Below, piece by piece: positions 7,894 to 16,676 of a DNA stretch of 64,000 nucleotides; position 1 is the first letter of the stretch, and each line of letters starts with the position of its first letter. Origin of the DNA: Turicimonas muris (GTDB lineage: Bacteria > Pseudomonadota > Gammaproteobacteria > Burkholderiales > Burkholderiaceae_F); the NCBI RefSeq assembly GCF_002221595.1, contig NZ_NHMP01000001.1, positions 372,001 through 436,000 on the forward strand, given 5' to 3'. A program made the translations under genes and the position numbers. The notes beneath the pieces were generated by a model. The model was not told where the DNA came from. It saw nothing but the letters and a program-made list of their open reading frames with translations, and did no database searches.

Positions 7894-9320
7894 ATGAGAA
7901 AAGAACATGACGCTCTTGGTTTCTTAGAAGTTCCGGATGAAGTGTATTACGGGATTCAAACAGAAAGAAACCACATTGCTTTTGATATTAGTCCGTTGCT
8001 GTTAGAAGATTATCCGGCTTTTATTGAAGCAGTAACAAAAATAAAAATTGCCTGTGCAAGGACAAATTTGGAAATTGGCGCGCTGGATAAAAGAAGGGCA
8101 GAAGCTATAGAGCAGGCAGCTAGAGAAATCCTTGAGAAAAAGTTCTCGCTGGATTTTCCCGTCAATATTTATCGTGGTTCAGGGACTCCTTTAAATGCAG
8201 GTATTAACGAGATAGTCGCACATAGAGCAAATGAAATTTTAAGTGGCTCCAAAACTGAGGGAGGAGTTCATCCAAGTACCCACGTAAATATGGCGCAGTC
8301 AAGTAACGATGTTGTTCCCACAGCAAAAAAATAGTAATGTGGGAACAAGTTACGAAGATTTTAAAGAGTCTTAACTCATTGATACAGGAGCTGGAGCGTA
8401 AAGGCGAAGAGTTCTCCGATGTCATCAAGATGGGCAGGACCGGTATTCAGGATGCTGTGCCTATTACACTGGGCCAACAATTAAATGCCTTTGCTCAAGG
8501 AATGAAAAGATCTAAACAAAGGCTTACGCAGGAACTTCACAACTGTAATCATTCTTGTTTGGGTGGAACCGCTGTAGGAACCGGTATGGGGTGCTTGCCC
8601 GGCTTTCGTGCAAAAGTGAATAAACACCTTTCAGATGTTTTGGGAAGAAAGATAGAAAGTTATGACGATTTAGTTGACGGGATGATGGCAATTGATGATT
8701 TGATTGCTTGTCACGGGATAATTGTTGCGCTAAGTGCCCAGGTTTGGAAACTGGCTAGAGACTTGAGATTAATGTCTAGCGGCCCAGAGTCGGGATTATG
8801 TGAGATTAGTTTTAAAACTGATAAGAACTGTCGAACCCCGCTATATCCTCAACGTTATGCTTCAAATTCATTAGAATCAGTAATTGCGGCTTGTAACCAT
8901 GTTGCTGCAAATAATTCAGGTGTTCTTTACGGTTTGAAGAACGGTTGGTTGGATTTAGGAGCATGCTCAAGTATCCCTTTGCGTTCGATAATTGACAGCT
9001 CGGATCAGTTAGTGGCGGCTATGGATACTTTGACAAAGAAAGTTCTTCCGTCAATCGTTCCTAATAAAGAATTTTGCAAAAGAATGGCGGAAAGTTCTGT
9101 TTCTAACTCGACTATGATAAGTACAATTTTCGGCTATGAGGTGGGTGGCAAGGTAGCCCATTTGGCACTAGAAAAAAATATTTCTTGTCAGGAAGCAGCA
9201 AAAGAGCTAAACATATTGCCGGAGGAAATCATTAACGAGCTTTTTGATGTTTCCAACCTCACTAATCCTGACAATATGGAAAGACTTTTTGAAAAATATA
9301 AGTCCTATCGAAAAGTTTAG
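7894..9320 (+). CDS. Aspartase/fumarase paralog split at an A7 run (keeps segment 1)
   Basis: Two adjoining frames together encode an aspartase-like protein of about 475 residues, the normal family length. Frame one (7894-8334) begins with the family start RKEHDALGF..EVPDEVYYGIQTER and ends right after segment 1, GSGTPLN and HVNMAQSSNDVVPTA. Frame two (from 8325/8337 to 9320) continues with KIVMWEQVTKILKSLNS. The junction is GC-AAAAAAA-TAG (8323-8334); slipping back one base on A-AAA-AAA joins the frames. In frame two, segment 2 is GRTGIQDAVP (the catalytic His is Gly) and segment 3 is replaced by NCRTPLYPQRY, so neither Ser, Lys nor Asn of GSSIMPxKxN is left. It may be programmed slippage, two re-initiated polypeptides (ATG at 8337), or a recent pseudogene. 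Confidence 0.7.
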
Positions 9321-9872
9321 TCCTGGGAGTTGATAAAAGTCAGTAAGAGTCTATAAGGATAAGAAGGGGATGGGTAGCTTACAACTGTTTTGATCCCCAG
9401 TGATGTTGTGGATGACAGGCGCCTAAGAGCTAAGCAGTGCATTAGCTCTTGGCTTGGATGATCTGCTAAAACCAGAGGGTTAAGGCGTTCCTACTTTGTT
9501 TTTGTGGTGCAGGAGCAAATAGCCAAAAAATGGCACTCCTAGCGAGTGGAGAGAAACCAAAATCATGAAAAGGAATAGGAGGTTGGAAGGGTTTACGGAT
9601 GGGACTCGAGTACGACAGTTCACATTTTGGATTTGTTACTAGAAAAATTTTATAAACAAAATCTAAATTTGGTCAAAAATAAAAATGGAAATAATTTTCA
9701 GACTTCCCATTAAAAAACGGCTCTTTTTTCTTATTTTTGAGATTTTGAAGTTATTCGATAATGTGAAAAGTTAAGTTTTAATATATTCCATAGAGCAGAT
9801 ATTCTTTGTAGGATCGCTTAATTTCTACCTTCTCTGAGGGAAGGAAATTTTATTTGTTTTAAGAATTTAACC
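9321..9872. other. Gene-free interval with a 9-bp inverted repeat
   Basis: About 550 bases without a convincing gene. The only clear structure is the perfect inverted repeat AAGAGCTAA (9425-9433) / TTAGCTCTT (9442-9450) around an 8-base loop; no T run follows, so it is not a typical terminator. The right half is very AT-rich and presumably carries the promoter of the endonuclease gene. Confidence 0.4.
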
Positions 9873-10811
9873 ATGGGTAAAAAATTGGATCCAAATTGGT
9901 GGAAAAACACAGGTTTCTTAAAATTTCCTCAAGCACAGAAATTGGATTCTATAGCTCGATCTTGTGGATTCGTGCCATCAAGTAAAGGCCACACCAAAAA
10001 AGTGAGGAGATTTATTCATATGGATAATGACTTGCCGCTTGATGTGGAACCAACCAAGTATGGAGCCAATATTTGGACTTATATTTTTGATGCTCCGGAA
10101 GGATCGTTTGTGTGCAGTAACTACCTTCCTCATGAAGGGAGAAATAGTAATCTACAGACTCTGCTAAATCACGAATCTATTCCAGAAGACAAGGAAGGTG
10201 TCTCCGCTTGGAAAATGGATGAATGCAATGATTCCTCCTTAAGAGATTTTGAAAATCTTCTTCAGGCCTATATAGCATGGGGAAATCAAAAATATCCTAT
10301 GTTTTCTAGCAAAAAAGAAAAAATAGAGAATAAAACATCACAGATTGGAACCGAGGGTTCTAGTCTTGATGTTGCTTCTTCTCTTAAAAAAAAGTTGGAA
10401 TTTCTAGAGAAGGAAGACCTCCAGTCTGAAGAAATCCGAGAAGCTAAACAGAGAAAATATCAGAACCAGTTGAGAGAGTTTTTGTTGGATGCACGAAAAC
10501 ACTGTGCAGTTTCCTGAGTCCAAACTAAAGAGCTTCTAGTAGCCTCTCACATAAAACCTTGGAAAGACTGTAGAGATCGCGAAAAATATGATCCTGATAA
10601 TTTACTTCTTCTTTCGGCTCATTTCGACAAGCTCTTTGATAGAGGTTTAATTAGTTTTCATAACAATGGAAAAATTTTGATATCTCCTCTCTTAAGTAAG
10701 GCAGAACGAGAAAGGCTGAACCTCTGTGGAAATGAAAAGCTTGAGAACGTGCCATCTTCAAAAATGTGTGATTATCTTAAGTTCCATAGAAAAATGCACG
10801 GATTTAAGTGA
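9873..10811 (+). pseudogene. HNH restriction-type endonuclease with in-frame TGA
   Basis: The frame starting at ATG 9873 runs 214 codons to a TGA at 10515-10517, but the same frame continues without interruption to a TGA at 10809-10811. The part after the internal stop, ELLVASHIKPWKD, then NLLLLSAHFDKLFDRGLISF and ILISPLLS, is a typical HNH_2 nuclease domain. The interrupted motif reads CAVS-stop-VQTKELL where the family has C-x-x-T-G, so a single GGA to TGA change explains it. The N-terminal 190 residues are not recognised and may be a sequence-recognition module. It is most simply a recently inactivated gene; TGA readthrough cannot be excluded from sequence. Confidence 0.78.
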
Positions 10812-11230
10812 AGTTTTCAGGTATGAGAGGGGGCGGTAATTCGATTTTCAACTATAAGTGGGTCAGACATTGCGAATCTGTTTGTTCTGTGTAAATCGTT
10901 TTTTTTTATGGTTTCACGTCGCTCAACAGGTTGAAAAAAGCTTCAGACTTATTCCATGACCCGAAGCTTTTGTCTCAAAAATAAAACTTATTTTTGTAAT
11001 TTTTGGGAAATACCATCACTAGCAAGCTTGGCATTTGTTGCCACCTATGCATATTGGATGGGAGAGCTGACTCGTCCCTGTGGATGCTGTTGCCGGCTTT
11101 GCTGACGCTTTAAAGATTAGGTAGAGATCATCTAATTATTGCGTTTATCCCAGGACGCTAGAAGTAAGAAGCTTTAGCCGAAATAAGAATTCGCTGTCAC
11201 AATTGGTTTGGTTTATGTGAAAATTTTAAG
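10812..11230. other. Gene-free interval
   Basis: About 420 bases between the endonuclease pseudogene and the inverted repeat upstream of the ATPase gene. I see no open frame with family character, no tRNA-like fold and no clear terminator. Confidence 0.4.
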
Positions 11231-11280
11231 AATACAATCCAAATTTTTATATTTTTAATAAAAATTTGGATTGTATTCCA
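11231..11280. repeat. 21-bp perfect inverted repeat upstream of the DUF4143 ATPase
   Basis: Arms 11231-11251 and 11259-11279 are perfect complements (outer bases GAATACAATCCAAAT), separated by 7 bases. It lies 53 bases upstream of the likely ATG at 11332. A related half-site, GAATATGATCCAAAG, occurs at 11308-11322. This could be an operator for autoregulation or a recombination site. The spacing and AT content do not look like a terminator of an upstream gene. Confidence 0.6.
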
Positions 11281-11331
11281 CTAATTATTATTTTTAAGTA
11301 AAATATGGAATATGATCCAAAGAAATGTTGT

Positions 11332-12543
11332 ATGAGAAAAAAGGTAGTGTTGGAAAGGGAGCCTTATCTAGCAGAGCTAGATAAGTGGAAGGATCTTCCG
11401 TTCATTAAAATTGTCACGGGTGTCCGTCGATGCGGTAAGTCGACTTTATTAAAGATTTTTGCTCAGCGTCTTTTGAAGAGTGGGGTCCGGCCAGAACAAA
11501 TCATTGAAATTAATTTAGAGGATCTAGCCAACCAAAGACTTACTGATTATCAGGAGTTGCATCGGTATATCCTCGAGAGAGCTTCTAATTCTGGCGAATA
11601 CTATATTTTTCTGGATGAAATTCAACAAGTTGAGAATTTTCAAAAAGCTGTCGACAGTCTTTTTCTTCACGATAACTTCGATATCTATCTCACAGGTTCC
11701 AACAGTCATATTTTGTCCGGAGAGTTGGCTACTCTTTTAACGGGTCGATATGTTCAAATAGAAATGCTGCCGCTCTCTTTGAAAGAATTTAAGAAAGCCT
11801 TCCCCGATAAAAGTGCTGAGGAGCTGTACAAGTTATATTTGTCCACTACGTCTTTTCCTTTTATTCTAGAAGTTCCTTCCGAATCTGAATTTTTAGATAG
11901 GATTCTTGACGGGCTATACAACACTGTAGTTGTGAAGGACATTCTGTCCAGAGTTCAGCTCCGTGAGCCGACAGTATTGACAAAGCTAACAAGGTTTTGC
12001 TTTGATTCCGTCGGGAATCGAGTTTCTGTGGCAAAACTTGCAAACTCGATGACCTCTGCGGGGACCAAAACCGATAATAAAACAGTAGAGAAGTACCTTC
12101 GCGGTCTGATTGATGCTTTTGTTCTCTACGAGGTTGATCGATGGGATCTAAAAGGAAAAGAACTCTTGAAGAGTCTCAAAAAGTATTACGCTGTGGACTT
12201 GGGCCTCAGAAGAACTCTGTTAGGTAGCGGCTCTCTGGCCGACGTAGGTCATCTCTTGGAGAACGTAGTATTTCTGGAGTTGAAGCGGAGAGGCTATAAA
12301 GTCTTCACGGGAAAACTTGACGAATTTGAAGTTGATTTTGTATGTACTAACGGTCAAGAAAAAATTTACATTCAAGTTGCAGCTTCGGTGCGAGACGAAG
12401 AGGTTTTGCGTCGAGAATTGCGTCCTTTGCTTCGAATTCAGGATAATTTCCCCAAGTATCTTTTAACATTAGACAATGATCCGAAGGCAAGTATCGATGG
12501 TGTTCACAAGATTAACGCTCTGGACTGGCTCCTTTCCGAGTAA
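11332..12543 (+). CDS. AAA ATPase with DUF4143 (nuclease-like C-terminal domain)
   Basis: 403 residues when started at ATG 11332 (MRKKVVLEREPYL fits the family start; a frame from 11305 adds nine atypical residues). Walker A is GVRRCGKST (about residues 30-38 of this start), Walker B YYIFLDEIQQV, followed by the arginine-containing TGSNSH element typical of this ATPase group. The C-terminal third (LENVVFLELKRRGYKVFTG..EVDFVC....YIQVA) resembles the DUF4143 / PD-(D/E)XK fold, with the E-x-D...Q pattern. These proteins are widespread in gut bacteria and their function is not established; a role linked to toxin-antitoxin or defence is only suggested elsewhere. Single gene. Confidence 0.85.
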   Translation: MRKKVVLEREPYLAELDKWKDLPFIKIVTGVRRCGKSTLLKIFAQRLLKSGVRPEQIIEINLEDLANQRLTDYQELHRYILERASNSGEYYIFLDEIQQVENFQKAVDSLFLHDNFDIYLTGSNSHILSGELATLLTGRYVQIEMLPLSLKEFKKAFPDKSAEELYKLYLSTTSFPFILEVPSESEFLDRILDGLYNTVVVKDILSRVQLREPTVLTKLTRFCFDSVGNRVSVAKLANSMTSAGTKTDNKTVEKYLRGLIDAFVLYEVDRWDLKGKELLKSLKKYYAVDLGLRRTLLGSGSLADVGHLLENVVFLELKRRGYKVFTGKLDEFEVDFVCTNGQEKIYIQVAASVRDEEVLRRELRPLLRIQDNFPKYLLTLDNDPKASIDGVHKINALDWLLSE

Positions 12544-12659
12544 GCAGTTATACGTAAGATTGAAAAAAGTTCGGATGATAAATCCGGTCAGTAGAGTTTT
12601 TAAGGAAGTCTAAGAAAATCATAAATACCCAACCAGATAAATGCTGTTCATATTTATTT

Positions 12660-12739
12660 TTCTTTGGTTTATACTTAGCAATATAGCTAAATATAAAATT
12701 AGCTAATTTCTAATCTCTTTTCCCCAAGGAAAACCTCTT
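12660..12739 (+). promoter_or_regulatory. Promoter/operator region of the arsenate-reductase-like operon
   Basis: The AT-rich stretch before the start at 12740 contains two dyads: TTAGC-6 bases-GCTAA at 12675-12690, and the 8-base palindrome TTAGCTAA at 12699-12706. They are candidate operators, possibly for the ArsR-type regulator encoded downstream. AAGGAAAA lies 8 bases before the ATG. Confidence 0.4.
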
Positions 12740-15289
12740 ATGAAACTTACAAGAAGAGTATTTATACAGCTTACCGGCAGCGCTGCTTTGATGGTTTCTG
12801 CACCAACAGTGCTGGCCCAAGGCCTCTCAGTAAAAAGACTCCCACTTCCGTGCAGGCCAGCTGAAGGCAAATGGATTGGATCGGCTTGTCAGGGATGCAC
12901 TCAATACTGTGCTATCGAAGTTTTTAATCAGAATGGGCGAGCCACAAGAGTACGCGGAAATCAAAATTCGAAAGGTAATCATGGATTCTGCTGCCCAAGA
13001 GGACATTTGCTCCCTCAAGAAAATTATGATCCGGATCGTATTAAACAGCCTCTTAAGAGAACAAATCCTCAGAAAGGACGCGGGATCGATCCAAAATGGA
13101 TTCCTATTTCTTGGGATGAAGCTCTGGATATAGTAGCCGACAAGATGGTTGAACTTCGAAATGCAGGCGAACCGGAAAGACTTCTTTATCTCAAAGGAAG
13201 ATACGGCAATACTTCCCATGCTCTTCTTTATGGTACTCTGACAAAACTCTTCGGTTCTCCGAATAATTTCTCAACCTCTGCTCTTTGTGCCGAAACAGAA
13301 AAAATGGGGCCCGGTTACACACAGGGGTTGTTCTCTTACAGAGATTATGACCTTGGAAATTCAAAGTGCGTTGTGTTCTGGGGTACGGATCCTTTTGCCT
13401 CCAACAGGCAGGTTCCTAACGTTATTTCAAAACTAGGGGAGCTTCAGAAAAAAGGTATCTTAATTACTGTCGATCCGAGACTATCTACTGCGGCCGCTAA
13501 ATCTAAAGAATGGCTTCCGATACTTCCGGGAACTGACGGAGCTCTTGCTAATGCTATAGCTCATGTGCTTCTTACCGAAGGACTATGGAATAAAGATTTT
13601 GTCGGAGACTTTGCTGACGGTAAGAACTTGTTTGTTCCGGGAAAGACGGTAGATCCTCAGACCTTTAAAGAAAACAACACCCTCGGACTGATTACATATT
13701 GGAATGAGGAGGCTAAAGACTGGACTCCCGAAAGAGCCGCAAAAGAATGCCGTTTGGATGCGGAACAAATTAGACGGGTAGCTAAGGCTATGGGGCAGGC
13801 CGCCCCGAACGTGATCGTGTGGATGGGGCCCGGTGTTTGTATGAATCCGAGAGGTACGTACACGGCAATGGTGGTTCATGCGCTCAACGGCATTTTAGGC
13901 TCAGTTGATAACGTTGGAGGAACCCACGATCCTGTCAAATCTCTCAGCGGCAAGTATCCGTCAATGGATAAATATATTGACGAACTCGCCAAGGCTCATG
14001 GTAAAGGGAAGAAAATCGATGGCCGTGGAGACCTGGATATGCCGGCGGCTATGAAGGCCAAACTGGGCAGTGGCGTTGTGACCAACAATATTGCCAACTA
14101 TATGCTCGAGAATCCAGATTTCGTGAAAGTTATGATTAGTTCGTGGACTAACACTCCTTTTGCTGCAGCCGACGGCAAACGCTGGGAAAAAGCTTTGGCT
14201 AAGGTACCGTTCTTTGTACATATGGTTCCGTTCCCATCAGAAATGACTCAGTTTGCTGATATTGTTCTTCCTTCTACCTTTAATGCAGCTGAAGGGATGG
14301 GCGCAGTAACAGGTTTCGGATCCATGCATGCCTGGACCTCGTTGCAGCAACCAACATGCGATAGGATTTGGGATGTAAAACAGGAAGAAAATGAAGTCAC
14401 ATGGCTTTTGGCAGAAAAACTAGCTAAGAAAGGCTGGCCGACACTGCTGAACTATTACTCAACAGAATTTGTCGATCCTGAGACAGGTGCTAGACCAACT
14501 AATGAAAAAGAGTTCCAGCTTATCACTACCAAGATAGCCTCTGCACCATGCTGGATCCGTACGTCGAAGCCGATTCCGGGCGATCAAATCAATGGTTGGG
14601 AAGACTTCAGGAAGAGAGGAATGCATAATTCCGCTCATCAGGTTTACAAGAAACATTGGGGCGGAAAGTTCCCAACACCGAGCGGTAAATTTGAGTTTGT
14701 TTCCGGAGATCTAAAAAAGGTCTTAGAAGCTCACGCAGCTAAATACAACACAACTCCTGACAAGATTCTTGATGCTTGCCATTATCAAGCTAAAGGGATC
14801 AAAGGGTGGATGCCTCACTATGAAGAACCTTTGCGTCATGGTGAAGAGAAGCAATATCCGTTCTTGTTTATTGATCACAAGAGCCGCTTGAACCGTGAAG
14901 GTCGCTCTGCCAATCTTCCTTGGATGCAGGAATTCAAGAAATGTGATGCCGGGGATCGTTCATGGGGAGATGTCCTTAAGATTAATCCGATCGATGCTAA
15001 AGCTCTGGGTATTCAGGATAATGACATCGTCGAAATTTCTTCTCCGGTCGGAACCATTGTCACTGAAGTGAAACTTTGGGAAGGTGTAGGTCCAGGTACG
15101 GTTGCAAAAGCCTATGGTCAGGGTCACTGGGCATATGGCCAGATTGCTGCAAAAGAATACAGAAAAACACCCCGGGGCGGCAATAACAATGAAATTCTAG
15201 TGGACGACTACGACCGCTTATCGGGTACTTCCTGCAGAAATGGCGGATTTACCAGAGTCAACATTAAGAAAAATTCTCAAAAACTTTAA
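12740..15289 (+). CDS. Molybdopterin oxidoreductase, ArrA-like (respiratory arsenate reductase type)
   Basis: 849 residues, Tat-exported: TRRVFIQLTG (residues 4-13), hydrophobic stretch, cleavage after VLAQ. The [4Fe-4S] motif is C50-x2-C53-x3-C57-x27-C85 (CPRG), the spacing described for ArrA. The presumed Mo ligand is Cys183 in ALCAETEKMGPGY; Lys188 and Tyr200 stand at +5 and +17, which from memory is the spacing of substrate-contacting residues in Shewanella ArrA. C-terminal molybdopterin-dinucleotide-binding domain (DIVEISSPVGTIV..., from about residue 745). Length and context (ferredoxin subunit, chaperone, ArsR, ArsP downstream) favour arsenate reductase; tetrathionate- or polysulfide-type enzymes are alternatives. 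No membrane anchor gene is adjacent, as in ArrAB. Confidence 0.8.
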   Translation: MKLTRRVFIQLTGSAALMVSAPTVLAQGLSVKRLPLPCRPAEGKWIGSACQGCTQYCAIEVFNQNGRATRVRGNQNSKGNHGFCCPRGHLLPQENYDPDRIKQPLKRTNPQKGRGIDPKWIPISWDEALDIVADKMVELRNAGEPERLLYLKGRYGNTSHALLYGTLTKLFGSPNNFSTSALCAETEKMGPGYTQGLFSYRDYDLGNSKCVVFWGTDPFASNRQVPNVISKLGELQKKGILITVDPRLSTAAAKSKEWLPILPGTDGALANAIAHVLLTEGLWNKDFVGDFADGKNLFVPGKTVDPQTFKENNTLGLITYWNEEAKDWTPERAAKECRLDAEQIRRVAKAMGQAAPNVIVWMGPGVCMNPRGTYTAMVVHALNGILGSVDNVGGTHDPVKSLSGKYPSMDKYIDELAKAHGKGKKIDGRGDLDMPAAMKAKLGSGVVTNNIANYMLENPDFVKVMISSWTNTPFAAADGKRWEKALAKVPFFVHMVPFPSEMTQFADIVLPSTFNAAEGMGAVTGFGSMHAWTSLQQPTCDRIWDVKQEENEVTWLLAEKLAKKGWPTLLNYYSTEFVDPETGARPTNEKEFQLITTKIASAPCWIRTSKPIPGDQINGWEDFRKRGMHNSAHQVYKKHWGGKFPTPSGKFEFVSGDLKKVLEAHAAKYNTTPDKILDACHYQAKGIKGWMPHYEEPLRHGEEKQYPFLFIDHKSRLNREGRSANLPWMQEFKKCDAGDRSWGDVLKINPIDAKALGIQDNDIVEISSPVGTIVTEVKLWEGVGPGTVAKAYGQGHWAYGQIAAKEYRKTPRGGNNNEILVDDYDRLSGTSCRNGGFTRVNIKKNSQKL

Positions 15290-15303
15290 GCCAGGAGAAA
15301 GAA

Positions 15304-16065
15304 ATGAGATTTGGAATGATCATTGATTTGAATTTATGTTCTTCCTGTGGTGCCTGCGCCCTGGCTTGCAAAGCTGAGAATAACACAAGAACCCGAGGAG
15401 AAGGCCAGTCATTTAATTGGGCAGATTTCATTCAAGAAACCAGAGGGGTATTCCCAAATACAACACAGATTGCCATTCCTGTCATGTGCAACCATTGCGA
15501 AAATCCGCAGTGCGTTAAAGTCTGTCCGACAGGCGCCATGTTTGTCAGCCCCGAAGGAGTTGTTCTTCACAATGACGAGACATGCGTAGGATGCCGTCTG
15601 TGTCAGAATGCGTGCCCTTACTCTTCTGCTGAGTTAGGACCCGAAAGCTTGGACGGTAAGACTTACTCTGTCATCAGCTTCAATCCTAAAGGAGTTGATC
15701 CGAGAGGAGATGCTGCAACCCGACCTGCTCTTATCAGAGGAGCCACAGGCGATGCTCAGGAACTTGGCCAAAAGGCCGGTGCTGTTCCAGCATATGCCAA
15801 TCTATTTAAGGCAGGCGATTCCGCCGCTCAAAGAAAGGAGGGCGTAGTAGAAAAATGCAACTTCTGCTACCACCGTACTTCCAACGGAATGAATCCTGCC
15901 TGTGTGGATGCCTGTCCTGCCGGGGCTAGGATATTTGGTGATTTAGATGATCCAACCTCTACTATTTCTGCAAAATTGAAGACGGGAAAAGTCCAAAGAC
16001 TTCAAGAAGAAAAGGGAACTAATCCAAAGGTCTTCTACATGGGACAGTTCTCTCCGAGAGAGTGA
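15304..16065 (+). CDS. Four-cluster ferredoxin subunit, ArrB-like
   Basis: 253 residues, begins 14 bases after the catalytic subunit with GGAGAAAG before the ATG. Four cysteine groups are seen: CSSCGACALAC (12-22), CNHCENPQCVKVC, CVGCRLCQNAC, and CNFCYHRT...CVDAC. This is the standard electron-transfer subunit of DMSO-reductase-family enzymes (ArrB, DmsB, PhsB). No signal peptide: it would be co-exported with the Tat subunit. It passes electrons from the quinol side to the molybdenum site. Confidence 0.9.
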   Translation: MRFGMIIDLNLCSSCGACALACKAENNTRTRGEGQSFNWADFIQETRGVFPNTTQIAIPVMCNHCENPQCVKVCPTGAMFVSPEGVVLHNDETCVGCRLCQNACPYSSAELGPESLDGKTYSVISFNPKGVDPRGDAATRPALIRGATGDAQELGQKAGAVPAYANLFKAGDSAAQRKEGVVEKCNFCYHRTSNGMNPACVDACPAGARIFGDLDDPTSTISAKLKTGKVQRLQEEKGTNPKVFYMGQFSPRE

Positions 16066-16084
16066 TCTGTTAACCTATTAACAC

Positions 16085-16106
16085 GGAAGGGGCTTAGGCC
16101 TCTTCC
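16085..16106 (+). other. Hairpin inside the operon
   Basis: GGAAGGGGC (16085-16093) pairs with GCCTCTTCC (16098-16106), one G-U pair, tetraloop TTAG. No T run follows, so it more likely stabilises the upstream mRNA or reduces read-through into the chaperone gene than terminates fully. Confidence 0.45.
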
Positions 16107-16124
16107 TTGCCGCGAAATGTATTT

Positions 16125-16676
16125 ATGAGGAAAAGACCTCTTAATCTTGTTTTGCTCGGTTTATTTGAACCCAGTCAGGAACTTAGAGATATGCATGTTT
16201 TTTTGAAAGCTGCAGAATCTTTGGATGGGAAATTAGCAGAAAAGGCCCGTCGTCTGGACGATTTGTACACTCAAGGGACCGAAGATGCAAAATCTTTTGA
16301 AGCAATGCTTTTGGACTACACACGGCTTTTTTTAAGTCCTGGTAGCCCTCCTGCCAAGAATTATCTTACTTGCTGGAAAGATAAGTTGGGCGACAAGATT
16401 CTAGACGAATATTTATCTTACCTAGGAAGCAGGGGTTTTGAAGTAGAAAGAGACATAAAAGAGCCGCCCGAGCATATTGTTCCAGTCCTCGAGATATACG
16501 AGCTTTTAGAACCAGAAGAAAAAGCCGAATTTTTTGAAAGATTTCTCAGTAAATTCGTCCTAGAATGGTCTCTGCTGTTAGAAACAGAAGCCAAGCACGA
16601 ATTTTATAAAGAATTAGGAAGATTTTTTGCTGAGTGGAGTAAGTGGGAGTCTAAAGAGAATGGCAGAATTTCCTGA
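16125..16676 (+). CDS. TorD/DmsD-family molybdoenzyme chaperone
   Basis: 183 residues from the ATG at 16125 (an in-frame TTG at 16107 overlaps the hairpin and is less likely). All-helical; it carries family segments DYTRLFLSPGSPPAKNYLTCW and EPPEHIVPVLEIYELL, matching the conserved E-P-x-D-H-I region of TorD proteins. Such chaperones bind the Tat signal and hold the apo-enzyme until the cofactor is inserted. Its place right after the two reductase subunits shows its client. The last 17 bases overlap the next gene. Confidence 0.82.
   Translation: MRKRPLNLVLLGLFEPSQELRDMHVFLKAAESLDGKLAEKARRLDDLYTQGTEDAKSFEAMLLDYTRLFLSPGSPPAKNYLTCWKDKLGDKILDEYLSYLGSRGFEVERDIKEPPEHIVPVLEIYELLEPEEKAEFFERFLSKFVLEWSLLLETEAKHEFYKELGRFFAEWSKWESKENGRIS

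Noticed and set aside
9425-9450. Inverted repeat as terminator of the lyase cluster
   Set aside because: No T run follows, and it lies more than 100 bases past the last stop.
10515-10517. TGA as a selenocysteine codon
   Set aside because: The position is a conserved Gly next to the HNH domain, and no downstream stem-loop of the bacterial SECIS kind stands out.
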